A stretch of DNA of 64,000 nt from Begonia masoniana (GCA_022432975.1 CM039503.1:44534655-44598654); one strand, 5' to 3'. Counted from the first letter of the stretch, positions 21,696 through 35,220 are shown. The notes: generated by a model not told the origin, from the letters alone. Numbers and translations are program-made.

Positions 21696-24179
21696 TGTAA
21701 CGTTCCTTAGATTTACCCTTGTACTATTCCTAAAAATCACGTGAAATTAAAACTTTCATCTTTCATTTCATTTTTCATTTTTTTCATTTATCAATTCATT
21801 TCCCATTTCATTCGTTCATCAATTGTGAGAGAATAGACTCAGTCATTCCATCCACATCTATCCACATGTAAAGACTATATACCTTATTCAGCGGAAGATA
21901 TAAACCTTGTACTAAAGTGTAACTTAATTTACATTCTATGAAAAACAATGAAACCTGGTTTCAGTCGACGCCTATAACCTAGCTTAACATTTAATTCCTC
22001 TCAGGTTTCATTGAAGGAACAGTATGGATTGACAACTCTTTCTATCGGGTTTGGACGAATGGTACAGTAGTCGTGATAAATAACACTTAACTTCTCTCGA
22101 GTTTCTTCGGTCGAGATAAATAACACTTAATTTCTCTCGGGTTTCTTCGATTTAAACAGTGGGGGTCGACAATCAACATTGACTAAATTCGGTCGATGTG
22201 GTCTAATGCTAAAAAAAAAACAGTAAAGCATAGTTTCGGTCGACGTGGCCTCTGTAATAAGATCGGTCGACGTTTTACATTCGGCAGACAATGCTTTCTC
22301 TCGGGTTTCGGTCGACGTCCTAAACTTACTGCAATTCATTTCCTTCCAATCAGTCGATGTCAACACTGGTCAAAATCGGTTGATGTCAATACTGGCCAAA
22401 ATCGGTCGACGACATTTACCTAAATTTTCTCAAAATGACTCTAATATGCTGGGGTCGACAACCTCGACCGATTCACACTTAAAATCGGGCTTTACCTTCA
22501 GAATACTTAACAACTTTGGACGACATTCATACTTTGGACGACATCCATACTTTGAACGACCACCGAAAACTTATAAAATCCCTACTCTAAACCATGCATT
22601 ACCCGATCGATCGCCCCTTCCTGGCAATCGATCGGCTACCTCTCTGGATTTTGTCCAGAGAGCTGCCTTCATATTTTTTTCCCCTGTACCTACACACCAT
22701 TCACCCAGAACTTCCAGAAACATTAAAACATCAATATCAATTGTCATTTCATCAACGTCAGTATTTACACTATCCAGACACTAAGCATCCTAAAATGAGT
22801 TTCTATACAATTCATTCCATATCATCACCCATCAGTCCGTCATAACCCATAACCCTCAAAATACATAACCTATGCTCCCACGGGTCGTGTTCGCACCGAC
22901 TGCACAGCGCACTCCCACGGCATTCTTCTTCAATCAACTCGTTCATCGGGTGGAAGAACAACATTCTCACCTTACTCAAAATCACCTACACCATAAAACA
23001 TTCTATGAGCTAAGGCTCAGTAAGCTTCATAAATGAAAATGCATGTGCTATTCATAAAAATCATGTTGTTTTCTTTCTATCTTTAATTTCTTTTATATCT
23101 CTGTCTCTAGTCATCTGGGATCCATAGTAGAGGGAGTAGGCACACCTTGTGGTTCAAACCTTACGAAACGGCCATACTCGCTCTTTAAGAAAATAAAGTA
23201 GGCACACCTATTGGTCCAAACCTTACGGGACGGCCATACTCCTTTTTTACCCACATATTACTCTTACGTACTTTCTTTCATTTCATTCGTTATCTTTCTT
23301 GCATAAAAACGTATGCATAAATTCATTTTCTGTGCTTTCATAAAAACAGAATGCATGAATGCATGAATGCATAAACAATACATATCCTCAGTTTAACATA
23401 ATCATAAACATAACATAACTATCTAGACAGATCTATCCATCAACAACTAATTGTATAACCTAATCTACCCTACCACATAACCATAAACCATATACCTAAC
23501 AATCTACATACATCATCAATTTTCTCAATCAATAAACTCTCTTATGGTGTAGGCCAAATCGGCCAAACAAGTCATGAAGACTTACCTCGGGTCCTAAGCA
23601 AATCCGAGTACTGTCCGTGAGCTTGTTCACCTAAGCAGTTCACAACAATTCATTAAAACTCTCTATCTTCCATCAAACGTTGATTCGGCAAACCTAATCC
23701 AAACCCTAACTGTTATGATTCGTAAAACTCAGAAACTATCATCTTAAAACAGTAGAATCTTACTCAAGATGTCGATTTAGAAAGGAACTAGAAGGAAAGC
23801 AGTTAATTAGAAGAGGAATCGTTGGCGCTTGAAGGAACTGTCAAAGGGAAAGGAAGAATCACCTAAAGGTTTGGGAAACCTCTCTCTGCTAGAGTGAAAT
23901 GCGTGGGAATGAAGAAGAGAAGGAAGAGGGTTGTGCTATATATATATATATAAAATAATTTTTCCATAATTACAAGTTTGCCACTCATCACGATATCCTC
24001 CTATTTCATCATCTCGCCTATCAATTGGATCCTACAAGATTTCTTATTTCACTAAAAGTCCTTATTAATTACTAGGGCTCTAATAAAACTTTTCGTTCAC
24101 AAAACAGACTTATTTCACTTATTTACAAAAATGCCATAGCATATCAAAAATCCAAAAACTCGTAAAACCGGGTGTTACA
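21696..24179 (-). repeat. Element A 3' LTR (left copy)
   Basis: The plus-strand ends are TGTAACGTTCC and CCGGGTGTTACA. It has two units of a 62-bp repeat (CACACC... at 23141 and 23203), the palindrome pair CCGATCGATCGCC / AATCGATCGGC at 22602-22642 beside a CTCTGG...CCAGAG hairpin, and a candidate donor/acceptor pair on the minus strand (intron 23585-22986). Confidence 0.9.
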
Positions 24180-25587
24180 TTCCATCCACCTTAAATAAAA
24201 TTTTGTCATCAAAATTTGACTTAGCTTATAATCTTTGATATTGACGTCTCTTGTTTTGGGCCCTTACTCCTTAACTTATGGTTATTCTGCACTTTTCGGG
24301 TCCGTTCCTCTTATCTTCTTCAAAAATTTCACATTCCAACTCAAGAACCTTCATCCCGTTAATAATCGGGGTCAATGTTGATGGTTCTAAACCAAAACTT
24401 TTTGACTCAATGATGTAACATAACATCTATCTTTTTTTTTTTTTCGTTATCCCTTATCTGATAAACCGCGAATCTCACCGATCGCATGACATTAAACACT
24501 GACCTAAATTTCCACTCTTAACTCTTCATTTATCCAACGATCTCCTTCACTTATTCCTGATATCTCATAAAAATTTCCTTGAAGTTTACTAACTCCCGGT
24601 TGGAAATCCAATCTTCTTCATCATATTTCTCATCAATTCTTTTATTCATACTATTAATTTATTTGATTCTCTCTTATATTACCATATTTCTAATCTACCA
24701 TTCTTATCTTATTTCCTACACTATTTACTTTTCTACTTAAATCTAAATCATATTATTTTTAGATCACTAACACACAGTCTTATTCCTAGCCTACTATCTA
24801 ACAATCTAAACATTTTCCTATAAAACACTACTCATTCCCTCTTTTCAATTTCATTTATCCTTGTTGTTCTTCAAATATTAGTCACTCTAATCTGCCATCC
24901 AGAAGGAAATTCTCAGGTTTAAGACTCTTGACCTGAACTAGATCAACAATAGTCTCAACAATTTAACCTTTAATATTAAGCCAAGAATAAATTATTCCAA
25001 ACTTCCAATTTATTTGATCCTCTATAATTGATATATTCCTTATTGATCCAAATAAACTTGAACAAAACTCTCATCTTTTCTTCAAGTGTTTATAATCTTT
25101 AAAATATATTAATCGTCCAAACGAAATCTAACTTCTATATCTTCCTAATTAATAATTGATGTAAACAACTCCATATCTAAGCTCCTCAATGTTACTTCGG
25201 TTTGAAATAATCCAACTTTTAGGGAATTTGCTAGCTAGAATTCGGTTAAAATGTCCCTAACTTACATCTCATAAGTTATATTCTCAATGAGTAGGGCAAA
25301 ATTCTAACGTTTATATGTCCTCAAGGTTATATTGGGTTATACCTTCCAGTGTATGAATTCCTTATTTTAAAATTTTCTATGCATCACTCCTACTATATCT
25401 ATTGCATCCTCGTTTCAAATTGTCCAGGATAACCATCTATTAATTTGTAGTTAGGCCGTTTTGTTGAAAAGGAATCCAAAAAAGTTATGAAGTAGAACCT
25501 TAAATCTAGTTTATAAAAACCCGCACACCATTCACTTCCTCACTCTATGCTACATTCCTATTCTAATGTTTTTCATTCCGTTAACTA
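24180..25587 (-). other. Element A internal non-coding region
   Basis: AT-rich sequence between gag and the 3' LTR. No frame on either strand looks like protease, reverse transcriptase, RNase H or integrase. The polypurine-like tract (minus strand AAGGTGGATGGAA) directly abuts the LTR at 24180-24192. Confidence 0.75.
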
Positions 25588-26660
25588 TTAAGATAAAACT
25601 ATACCTGAAGCGACTGAAGGTCTGGTCTCATCATCAACGTTACCAGGCTCGATAAAAGCAAAAATTCTTAGCACAACTCTGGTCTCATTTCTGCCTGATT
25701 GGTCTCTGGCTGGCTTCGGGCATTCCTTGGCATAGTGGCCAATCTCACCGCATCTAAAGCACATGTCGGTACCAAATCTACATTCGCCATAATGTTCCTT
25801 TTGGCACTTAGAACACAAGGGCTTTTGAGTAGCTTCTTGGACTTGCTTTCCTTTCTCCTAATCACCCTTTCCATCATAGGGCCTTTTCACTCCTCGTTGT
25901 TGTGGTTGTTGTTGTCCTCTTGGTTGCCAACCTTGGTTCTGAGGTCGAGGCTGTATCTCCCGAAAGAACCTTTTAGCGTAAGTTGGTTCAACGACCTCAA
26001 TCTCTAGCGTTCTCGCCACAACCTCCGCATAGGGCACATTCCGCTCCCCTGCTATGATGACACTTTTTCGGATCTCCTGACTTAGACCTTGCATAAACTG
26101 ACGCACCTTGTCCTCATTAACACTGACCTGGTGTGGTGCGAACCGGGATAGAGCCTGAAACTTTTTCTAACGTACTCGGCAACTGAGCCAGCCTGTTGGA
26201 GTTGCATGATCTCCATCATTTTGGCCTCCCGTAATGTATGGCTAAAGTATTTGTCATAAAATATGGCTTTAAACCGCTCCCAAGTCATTACCGTCACATC
26301 GGTTGTTGCTTTGATGGAGTCCCACCAAAACCGAGCGTCTAACGCTAAATGGAAGGCGACGTATGCGACTTTATCTCCGTTTTCTACCCCTGCATACCCC
26401 AACATGTCCTCCATAGTTCGGATCCACTCATCAGCTAAAGTGGGGTCCGTAGACTGTCCATTAAATACAGGAGGTTGTAGCCTTTGGAACCTCTCCATAC
26501 CCTGATGGTTTGGAACGACCACCTCTCGGGCCCTGTGATCCTCACGATTTACTAGTCTCTCGATTTACTTGGCTTGTCTGTCCATATGCTGAGCCTGACG
26601 GTCCAGCAAATCTGTTAGCCTATTCAGGGCTTCATCCCCGGCATCTCTACCTCTGACCAT
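25588..26660 (-). pseudogene. Element A gag, degenerate
   Basis: ATG at 26660 (MVRGRDAGDEALNRL). Capsid-type motifs follow: RLQPPVFNGQSTDPTLADEW, EDMLGYAGVENGDKVAYVAF and ARFWWDSIKATT. The C-terminus has a CSKCQKEHYGEC knuckle and a CCHC knuckle CFRCGEIGHYAKEC for RNA binding. Breaks are a TAA at codon 32 (26567-26565), a frameshift near 26160 and a TAG near 25855. It is closely related to the gag at 60625-61236. Gag normally forms the virus-like particle that packages the RNA, but this copy cannot supply it. Confidence 0.9.
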
Positions 26661-26805
26661 TGTAGGATTCCTATAAAGGTTAAAACAATAATCCTAAGAA
26701 ACAAAATTCAAAACATAAAAAAAACGTACTTACAATTGAAGAAGCATGTCCGTGTAGTGGCTTGCGCAGTCGAGCAGTCTACAGAACCGATTTTAAAACC
26801 CGAGA

Positions 26806-26817
26806 GCTCTGATACCA
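26806..26817 (-). other. Primer-binding site, initiator tRNA-Met (element A)
   Basis: The minus strand reads TGGTATCAGAGC, the standard plant retrotransposon site for the 3' end of initiator tRNA-Met, four bases from the LTR end at 26822. Confidence 0.92.
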
Positions 26818-26821
26818 TAAC

Positions 26822-29800
26822 TGTAACGTCCCTTAGATTTTCCCTTGTACTATTCCTAAAAATCACGTGAAATTAAAACTTTCATCTTTCATTTCATTTT
26901 TCGTTTCTTTCATTTATCAATTCATTTCCCATTTCATTCGTTCATCAATTGTGAGAGAATAGACTCAGTCATTCCATCCACATCTATCCACATGTAAAGA
27001 CTATATACCTTATTCAACGGAAGATATAAACCTTGTACTAAAGTGTAACTTAATTTACATTCTATGAAAAACAGTGAAACCTGGTTTCGATCGACGCCTA
27101 TAAACTAGCTTAACATTTAATTCCTCTCGGGTTTCATCGAAGGAACAGTATGGATTGACAACTCTTTCTATCGGGTTTGGACGAATGGTACAGTGGTCGG
27201 GATAAATAACACTTAACTTCTCTCGAGTTTCTTCGGTCGAGATAAACAACACTTAACTTCTCTCGGGTTTTTTTGATTTAAACAGTGGGGGGTCGACAAT
27301 CAACATTGACTAAATTCGGTCGATGTGGCCTAATGCTAAAAAAAATAGTAAGCCATAGTTTCGATCGACGTGGCCTCTATAATGAGATCAGTCAACGTTT
27401 TACATTCGGCAGACAATGCTTCCTCTCGGGTTTCGGTAGACGTCCTAAACTTATTGGAATTCATTTCCTTCCAATCGATCGATGTCAACACTGGCCAAAA
27501 TCGGTCGATGTCAACACTGGCCAAAATCGGTCGACGACACTTAACTAAATTTCCTCAAAATTACTCTAATATGCTGAGGTTGACAACCCCGACCGATTCA
27601 CACTTAAAATCGGGCTTTACCTTCAGAATACTTAACAACTTTGGACGACATCCATACTTTGGACGACATCCATACTTTGAACGACCACCAAAAACTTATA
27701 AAATCCCGACTCTAAACCATGCATTACCCAATCGATCGCCCCTTCCTGGCAATCGATCGGCTAGCTCTCTGGATTTTGTCTAGAGAGCTGCCTTCATATT
27801 TTTTCCCCTGTACCTACACACCATTCACCTAGAACTTCCAGAAACATTAAAACATCAATATCAGTTGTCATTTCATCAATGTCAGTATTTACACTGTCTA
27901 GACACCAAGCATCCTAAAATGGATTTTTATACAATTCATTCCATATCATCAACCATCAGCCCGTCTGTAACGACCCAAAACTCGAAACCCCTTTTCGGGT
28001 CGTCACAAAACTTTACTTGACGTTGACTTTGACTTAGACATTTTTTTGGCATAAAATTTTTTGGCTTATAAAAACATTTAAACGAAGCTAAAACCATTTT
28101 TCGATAAAATGTTGACTCAGTTTTTGGGCCTTTAAAATCTTTTAAAATACGTGGGGTACGCTCGTAAAAATACGTTTAAAAAGTGTCGTGGAAGGTCGGA
28201 TCGAAACGTGTTTTGAAAAGTCAAAATTTAAACAAAATCTTTTTTTTTTTCAGATGAATAGTACTGCTACAGTACTGTACCGATCGATCGGCTACAGCAG
28301 CCGATCGATCGGCTGCTCCTTTGGTTTTTTTTCCCGGATGAACAGTATGAACAGTACTGCTACAGTAGTTCACACAACTTCTCCAATTCTTTCCCTTTTT
28401 TACTTTTTCACTCTTTCTTCTACCCACATTTCACCCATAAACCTACCTCAACATATTCCCTAATATCTCAAACCCCTCAAACACATTAAACCTCAAAACC
28501 CGACTTAAAAACGTATCTGACAACGTAGTGAAAATTCATGAAAACCAACTGCATGGGTCGCTCTAAAAACCGAGCGTATCTCTACGAGTTTAAAATACTC
28601 AAAACGATTCCAAGCAGTTCCAGTATATTTCCGAATTAAAAACTTCACTTCCTATACATTCTAATACCCTAACATTAACATCAAACAACTGTATACAATT
28701 TTCCAGAAAACTATCCAGAAAACGTCATCAACACTATTTCATCAAACTAGTTTTTCTTATCACCTAAAATGACCATTCTGTACAATTTTCATAAAATTTC
28801 CATTCAACCTAGCCAAGATACCTATACTCGGATTCCCACAGGTCAAAAATTGCGTCGACTGCTCAGCGCACTCCCACGGGCACCCTTTTTCAACCTGCGT
28901 GACCATCTAGCGGAGGAGCGTCTTCCTCACCTGTTTCGAGCTCACCTACACCATAAAGACGCCTATGAGATAAATATCAGTAAATTCTACGTAAATGTCA
29001 ATGCATGAACATGTATATGCAATTTTCATTAATTCTGTCCATTCATTTTATTTATCATTCCATATCAGTCATCTTAGTCGTCTCATTTAAGTCGTCTCAG
29101 TCATCTCATTTCAGTCGTCTATTTAAGTCGTCTCATTTCATTTTCTTTCGTGAATTTCATGCATAAATCCATTTTTCATGACATTTGTAAAACAATGATA
29201 CATGACAATTTAATACGTAACATAAACACAAAGCACGTGTATACTATCAAAACAACACTAAAGCGTAACCTATAAAATAACTAAACCTAAACCACCCAAC
29301 CAAAACATTTAAACATACAATGCTCCAAAATCCTCAACAAACAAAACTCAAGATATTGTGTAGGCCAATCGGCCAATGTAAGTCACGAGAATTTACCTGT
29401 CGTCCTTAGCGCACCGAGCTTCGTCTGCGGGCTTTGTTCACCTAGAACATTTCACAATGTCCTTTGTTAAAATCGAGCTTAAACCATGAAATTTTGTAAA
29501 CTAACGGAACTCCTAACTAAAGGAAATTTACTAAAATTGTAATAAACTTCTCTCGGACATTTCGTCGAACAATTTACTCTCACAAATCACAAACCCCCAT
29601 TAATGGAGTTTTCCAAGCTCAAATACCCGATTTTTCAATCAAAACACCAAATACCCCTATTGTTTCACCCAACAACGCTCAATAATCACCAATACGGCAT
29701 TACCTAACACTTTCAGACATAACCCGACTAATTCGACGAAAACCTAACGAAACCCTAACCGTTTATCAACCTAGAAATTGAGAACTAAAGTCGAGAAACG

Positions 29801-31849
29801 CTAGAAACTTACCTAGAACGTCGATTGGGGAAGGAAACATGAAGGATCGATCGCCGGAAATGGATGGATCGTCGGCGTTGAAGGAAGATCGCCGCGGAGG
29901 GAAGGGGGTGGGGGAAAAGAAATTATCTTTGGAGAATTTTCGTGAAGATGATTTATTTAAATAATAAATTTAACTTAGTAAATTACTATTTTGCCCTTCT
30001 AGCTTAATATTCAACTCTCTCGTTATTTAGTCTATCGATTCGGTTTCTCCAAATTTTTTTACTTCACCAAATATTCCTATTTATTACTAGGATTCTAATA
30101 AAACCTTCCGTTCGTCAAATGGATTTATTTACTATTTTTACAAATTAAAACTCTATAGGGTTAAAAACAGAAACTTGACCGTTATACCTTCGATTTGAAT
30201 TTCTAAAATTTTCATATTTCTCCTAAAATTCATATTAATTATAAGGGTTCTATTAAAACCTTTGGTTTACAAAGCGGATCTAGTTTACTAAAATACCCTT
30301 TATATTACAAGAGATATCAAAACTCATAACCAGGCGTTGCATCTCCAAAAACTCTCTTATACCTCCCAATACTCCAATTCATCGATATAGTTTTAATAAG
30401 ACTTCCCGTTCACAAAACGGGCTAAATTTTCTATATTTACCAAATTGCCATTACATAGAGGAATTTCTAAAGTCCCGTAAAACCGGGTGTTACACCGTCA
30501 TAACCCATAACCCTCAAAATACATAACCTATGCTCCCACGGGTCGTGTTCGCACCGACTGCACAACGTCAGGTGGAAAAATAACATTCTCACCTTGCTCA
30601 AGATCACCTACACCATAAAACATTCTATGAGCTAAGGCTCAGTAAGGTTCATAAATGAAAATGCATGTGCTATTCATAAAAATCATGCTGTTTTCTTTCT
30701 GTCATTAATTTCTTTTATATCTTTGTGTCTAGTCATCTGGGATCCATAGTAGAGGGATAGGCACACCTTGTGGTCCAAACCTTACGGGATGACCATACTC
30801 GCTCTTTAAGAAAATAAAGTAGGCACACCTATTGGTCCAAACCTTACGGGACGGCCATACTCGCTCTTTAAGAAAATAAAGTAGGCACACCTGTTGGTCC
30901 AAACCTTACGGAACGACGATACTTCTTTTCCACCCACATATTACTCTTACGTACCTTCTTTCATTTCATTCGTTATCTTTCTTGCATAAAAACGTATGCA
31001 TAAATTCATTTTCTGTGCTTTCATAAAAACAGAATGCATGAATGCATAAACAATACATATCCTCAGTTTAACATAATCATAAACATAACATAACTATCTA
31101 GACAGATCTATCCATCAACAACTAATTGTATAACATAATCTACCCTACCACATAACCATAAACCATATACCTAACAATCTACATACATCATCAATTTTCT
31201 CAATCAATAAACTCTCTTATGGTGTAGGCCAAATCGGTCAAACAAGTCATGAAGACTTACCTCGTGTCCTAAGCAAATCCGAGTGCTGTCCGTGAGCTTG
31301 TTCACCTAAGCATTTCACAACAATCCATTAAAACTCTCTATCTTCCATCAAACTTTGATTCGGCAAACCTAATCCAAACCCTAACTGCTATGATTCGTAA
31401 AACTCGAAAACTATCGTCTCAAAATAGTAGAATCTTACCTAGGATGTCGATTTAGAAATGAACCAGAAGGAAAGCGGTTAATTGGAAGAGGGATCGTTGG
31501 CGCTTGAAGGAATCGCAAGGGGAAAGGAAGAATTGCCTAAGGGTTTGGGAAACCCCTCTCTGCTAGAGTGAAATGCGTGGAAATGAAGAAGAGAAGGAAG
31601 AGGGTTGTGCTATATATATATAAAATAGTTTTTCCATAATTATAAGTTTGCCACTCGTCACGATATCCTCCTATTTCATCATCTCGTCTATTAATTGGAT
31701 CCTCCAAGATTTCTTATTTTACTAAAAGTTCTTATTAATTACTAGGACTCTAATAAAACTTTCCGTTCACAAAACAGACTTATTTCACTTATTTACAAAA
31801 ATGTCATAGCACATTGAAAATCCAAAAACCCGTAAAACTGGGTGTTACA
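26822..31849 (-). repeat. Element A 5' LTR, split by solo LTR G
   Basis: The two parts are 26822-27965 and 30500-31849. It ends at GGTGTTACA (31849), where solo LTR D begins one base later. It has three units of the 62-bp repeat (from 30762, 30824 and 30887), against two in the other LTR. Candidate intron 31260-30608 on the minus strand. A TATATATATAAA run occurs near 31611. Confidence 0.88.
27966..30494 (-). mobile_element. Solo LTR G, target duplication CCGTC
   Basis: 2529 bp with plus-strand ends TGTAACGACCC and CCGGGTGTTACA. CCGTC stands at 27961-27965 and again at 30495-30499; the other LTR of element A has a single CCGTC at this place (near 22836), which proves the insertion point. It contains a CCGATCGATCGG pair (28280-28316), the conserved CAGCGCACTCCCACGGG block near 28864 and a candidate intron 29396-28946. 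There is no internal region, so it arose by LTR-LTR recombination. Confidence 0.95.
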
Positions 31850-31850
31850 A

Positions 31851-34110
31851 TGTAACGCCCCGAGTTTTCTGAACCCAGTATGTTACTCTTAAACTCAAAC
31901 TTGACTAAGAAACTTTGGACCAAATTTAAAAGTTTGCTCAAAAGTCTAAATTTGACATTTTCTAAAACTTCAAAACGTTTAAATACTTACAGCGGAAATC
32001 ATTTGAACAAAAATAGAGTTGAACAAAACTACAGAACAATGTTTGAATAATCAATTGAGATGTTAGGGAACATTCGGCCAAAAAAAAAGGTTTAAATCGC
32101 AAAATACTTTGAAAGTTGCAAAAGTCAAACTCGTCTGCCGCTGAACAAAGTCAACAAGAGGCAGAAATAAAACTGAAGGACATCTACCGATGACGTCAGC
32201 AGGAGGATCATTCTTCTAGCTTAAGTCGATCGCAAAACGACAAGTTTTACTACTACATCTACCGGTGACGTCAGCCGGATGATTCATTCATCCAGTCTCT
32301 GCCGACCATAAGACGACAAAAGGCTTTACTCACAAAACAAAACAAACAGAATACATTGACCGGTCACTAAACGACAAAAGACTCCCCGCATCTTCCGATA
32401 GACATAATACACAATGTCCACCGATCACTAAACGACAAAATTATTTCCTACATCTTCCGATAACTATAGCACCCGACATCCACCAATCGCTAAACGACAA
32501 AAGTCTAAACTCTCTACCGATGAAATAAACTACATCGTCCAATAGATTTAACATGCTACTCTTACCGGTAGAAAACAACCATCTTCTACCGATAGAAAAC
32601 GATGTCTTCTACCAATAAATTACCACTGCCGGTAGAAATCAGAGCAATTTTTCCACAATTCATGCTCTATACAAAAACAACTCTACTACGAAGGGACTTA
32701 TTCGCTTCAATGAAACCTTTCGAAAACGACTCCAATATCTACATTACTCAAATCCAGTAAAACCAATGCTAAATCAGCAAGGTACTATTTTCAGAAGATT
32801 TCAAAATGTGTTTCAAAACATTGAAAATTATTGCTGTCATAAGACTCAACATACTTAAGTGAAAACATTGTCGACTGAACCAGAGAGTTTTCAAACCTAA
32901 GATCAGGACATTAAAAGTTGATTCTGTCAGCGAAACTCAAACACAATTCAGCTATCCAGTTTTTCACTACAATGCACATGTACAAAACACTGGTTAAACC
33001 GCCTAATCAGTTTACCAAGTCGTGGCTGAATGCGCTCCCCCAACATCATCTATGCGTTTGTAAACTCAGGGAAATCACCTGTAGTAACCTCAACACCTAC
33101 ATCACAAAACTCATCTATTAGCCTAATGCTAAGCAAGTAAAGCAATAATGAAATGATATACTAAAACATAAAACCTAAACATGCAGTTTCTACTTTCACA
33201 TCTCAGTTATACATACGTTCGTTTACTGATCTGATCCCTCGGTTCCCTTGGGAGTGGGATCAGTTCTCCCAATGTTATACATCCTCTACTCGATTAAGGG
33301 GCAAATGAATTCCTTTAATAGCTATTCTGATCCCTTAGTTCCCTTGGGAGTGGGATCAGTTCTCCCAATGTTATACATCCTCTACTCGATTAAGGGGTGG
33401 ATGAATTCCCTTAATAGCTCTTCTGTCACATTCGGTTCATGCATTACCATTCTTTACATGAAAATTCATTTTCGTAATCTTTCATAAAAACATGATGCAT
33501 GTCATACAAACTCATTCGCACAATGCATAATCCTAATGTTTTGTGATGTAGGCTCGAAGGCACATGCATACTTTACTTACCTGGATTCCTGGAAATTGTT
33601 TGGTTGCTTACCACTTCGGGTTTGCTCAAACCTAAAACCATAGACAGTGTATTAGTTAAAATTCATTCTAAACTATCCAGGAGTCTTAAGGAAATTAGTT
33701 TGGAAGCTCAGATCTTCGTGTATTCCTGATTCTGCACTAAACCCGAAACTACACACATTCACAATACTCCCAAAAACACATACATTGCACTCCCTCTGTT
33801 ATCTAACTGTCAAGTCATAAGGAAAAATGAAGGAACTCACTTAAATCAGAGAAATCACTGGAGAAGTCGGAGGGAAAATCGCCTGAAGCTCTGGTGAGCT
33901 TGAGCTGAGTATCGAGAAAGGAAAAATGAGGGGACAGTGGCGGCTAAACCTCATTAAACCCTCCCTTAAATACGTTATCCACAATAAATTGTAATTTATC
34001 AATTTGTCCTTACTCATTCACTTATTAACCTAATCACTAAATCACCCAAATTTAAATTTTAAAGCATTCTAAAAAAAAAATAAATCGGTTAATAGAAACC
34101 GGGTGTTACA
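31851..34110 (-). mobile_element. Solo LTR D, target duplication TACAA
   Basis: 2260 bp with plus-strand ends TGTAACGCCCC and CCGGGTGTTACA. TACAA occurs at 31846-31850 and 34111-34115; four of its bases are the last four of element A, so the insertion hit the LTR border exactly. It is the same family as LTR F. It contains TCTACCGATNA repeats and two TGACGTCA sites (32191-32198, 32266-32273), the 96-bp duplication and a candidate intron 33580-33097. Confidence 0.95.
33232..33423. repeat. 96-bp tandem duplication in solo LTR D
   Basis: TGATCCCTCGGTTCCCTTGG at 33232 recurs at 33328 with few changes, each copy ending near GATTAAGGGG. It lies between the candidate donor and acceptor, as the 93-bp repeat does in LTR F. 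Confidence 0.9.
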
Positions 34111-34115
34111 TACAA

Positions 34116-34639
34116 TACATGAAATTAGAATCTTGGCAGAGGAGCAATGATTTGAAAATCAGTCCAAACAATTTTTATATTATATATGAACATACTAGCA
34201 TGTGCACTCACTTGTTACTAATGATAAGTTTTATTTGAATTATTTTATTATATTGTTTATTTGATTTGGTTTATACGTGTATTATCTTCTTAAGATCTAG
34301 TTTCATTGAATAATGGGTTTGTAATACTATTTATCTTTTTTTATTACTATTATGACGTAGTTACTAGTTTTGTTATTAAAATGGCATTTGTCTAATTTTA
34401 AAATGTTATATTTTGTCCATTTCTTTCCTATTCTTTTCTTATTAGAATTGAGTTACTATTTGTCGTGTTCTCTCAATTTTCCTCCAAAATATACGTAGAA
34501 CCTTGGGTAATTATAAAATTTACACTCAAAGTATAAGGTGATTAACATTCTAGATCTTAAAGTATTTTCATTAATAAAATCGCTATTAAAATATGTTTTT
34601 GCTAACAAATTTCCTCTTGGTGAACTCCCAGTCTTAAAG
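34116..34639. other. AT-rich stretch between solo LTR D and MULE3 terminus
   Basis: No gene or repeat is recognised. It may include the outermost left end of MULE3. The first four bases complete the right target duplication of element A. Confidence 0.5.
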
Positions 34640-35220
34640 AATGGGTGCCCAGTCTCTGTTTTATAAGCAGATCGGGCTCTTGCTCCATTTCTAATGGGCT
34701 CCCAGTCCATAGACGGGAGAACGAAAGTCCGACCTTTGAAAACAGGATTCCACTCCCTAACCGAGAGCCCCCTCATTTTCGAACAAGTTCTCGCGTCAGA
34801 GGGTCTTTTGGTGCTCCTCTGGAATGGGATCCCGCTCACAAAAGAATGAGCACCTGTTTCAAAAGAAACTCGAGGAATAGACGCCCATCCTCGTAGATTA
34901 GGCTCCCTTTCTAGAGGAGCTCTCTCTTGAAGGGGCACCCCTCCCCCAATATTATAAATAAAAACGGGTGCCTTTTCTCTCTCATTGCGCACCCAAATCA
35001 AAATTCTCTCTCGAAAACCCAAACCTCCAGCCGAAATTGACAACCCACATCACCTCACTCGTTGCAGCACCGCTCTCATAACCTACCCTCTCACTTTGCC
35101 CTCCATTCATTCTCTATGTTGTGCACTATGTCGAAATCAACCATCATTCCTCTATTTCATGCCCTAAGTCCCCTTGGCAACTATCTTTGACAGTTATTCA
35201 TCAATAGTGCCTCCCAAAAT
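34640..35220 (+). promoter_or_regulatory. MULE3 left terminal region and promoter
   Basis: It matches, inverted, the right end of MULE3 at 54180-54355: GGGTGCCC/GGGCTCCCA-type motifs followed by TATAAATAAAAACGGGTGCC (TATA box 34953-34960; partner 54200-54207). The opposed short motifs play the same part as GACCGTTC in MULE1 and MULE2 but with a different sequence. It reads rightwards into a second-gene fragment. The minus-strand frame over 35043-34456 is incidental. Confidence 0.6.

Larger units (their letters stand above)
21696..31849 (-). mobile_element. Element A: gag-only Ty3/gypsy (TR-GAG type), nested
   Basis: Two matching LTRs (21696-24179, 2484 bp; 26822-31849 after removing a nested insertion, 2494 bp) flank a 2.64-kb internal region that contains only a broken gag. 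The 5-bp duplication is ATACA: 21691-21695 on the left and, on the right, 31850 followed by 34116-34119, because solo LTR D was later inserted there. A primer-binding site for initiator tRNA-Met lies next to the right LTR, so the element reads leftwards. A purine-rich AAGGTGGATGGAA abuts the left LTR. The lack of protease, RT, RNase H and integrase with intact borders fits a non-autonomous gag-carrying element rather than random decay. Confidence 0.88.

Noticed and set aside
34456..35043. Minus-strand frame of 195 residues
   Set aside because: It covers the MULE3 terminal promoter region with its opposed GC-rich motifs; composition is not protein-like and the partner end at 54.2 kb does not keep the frame.
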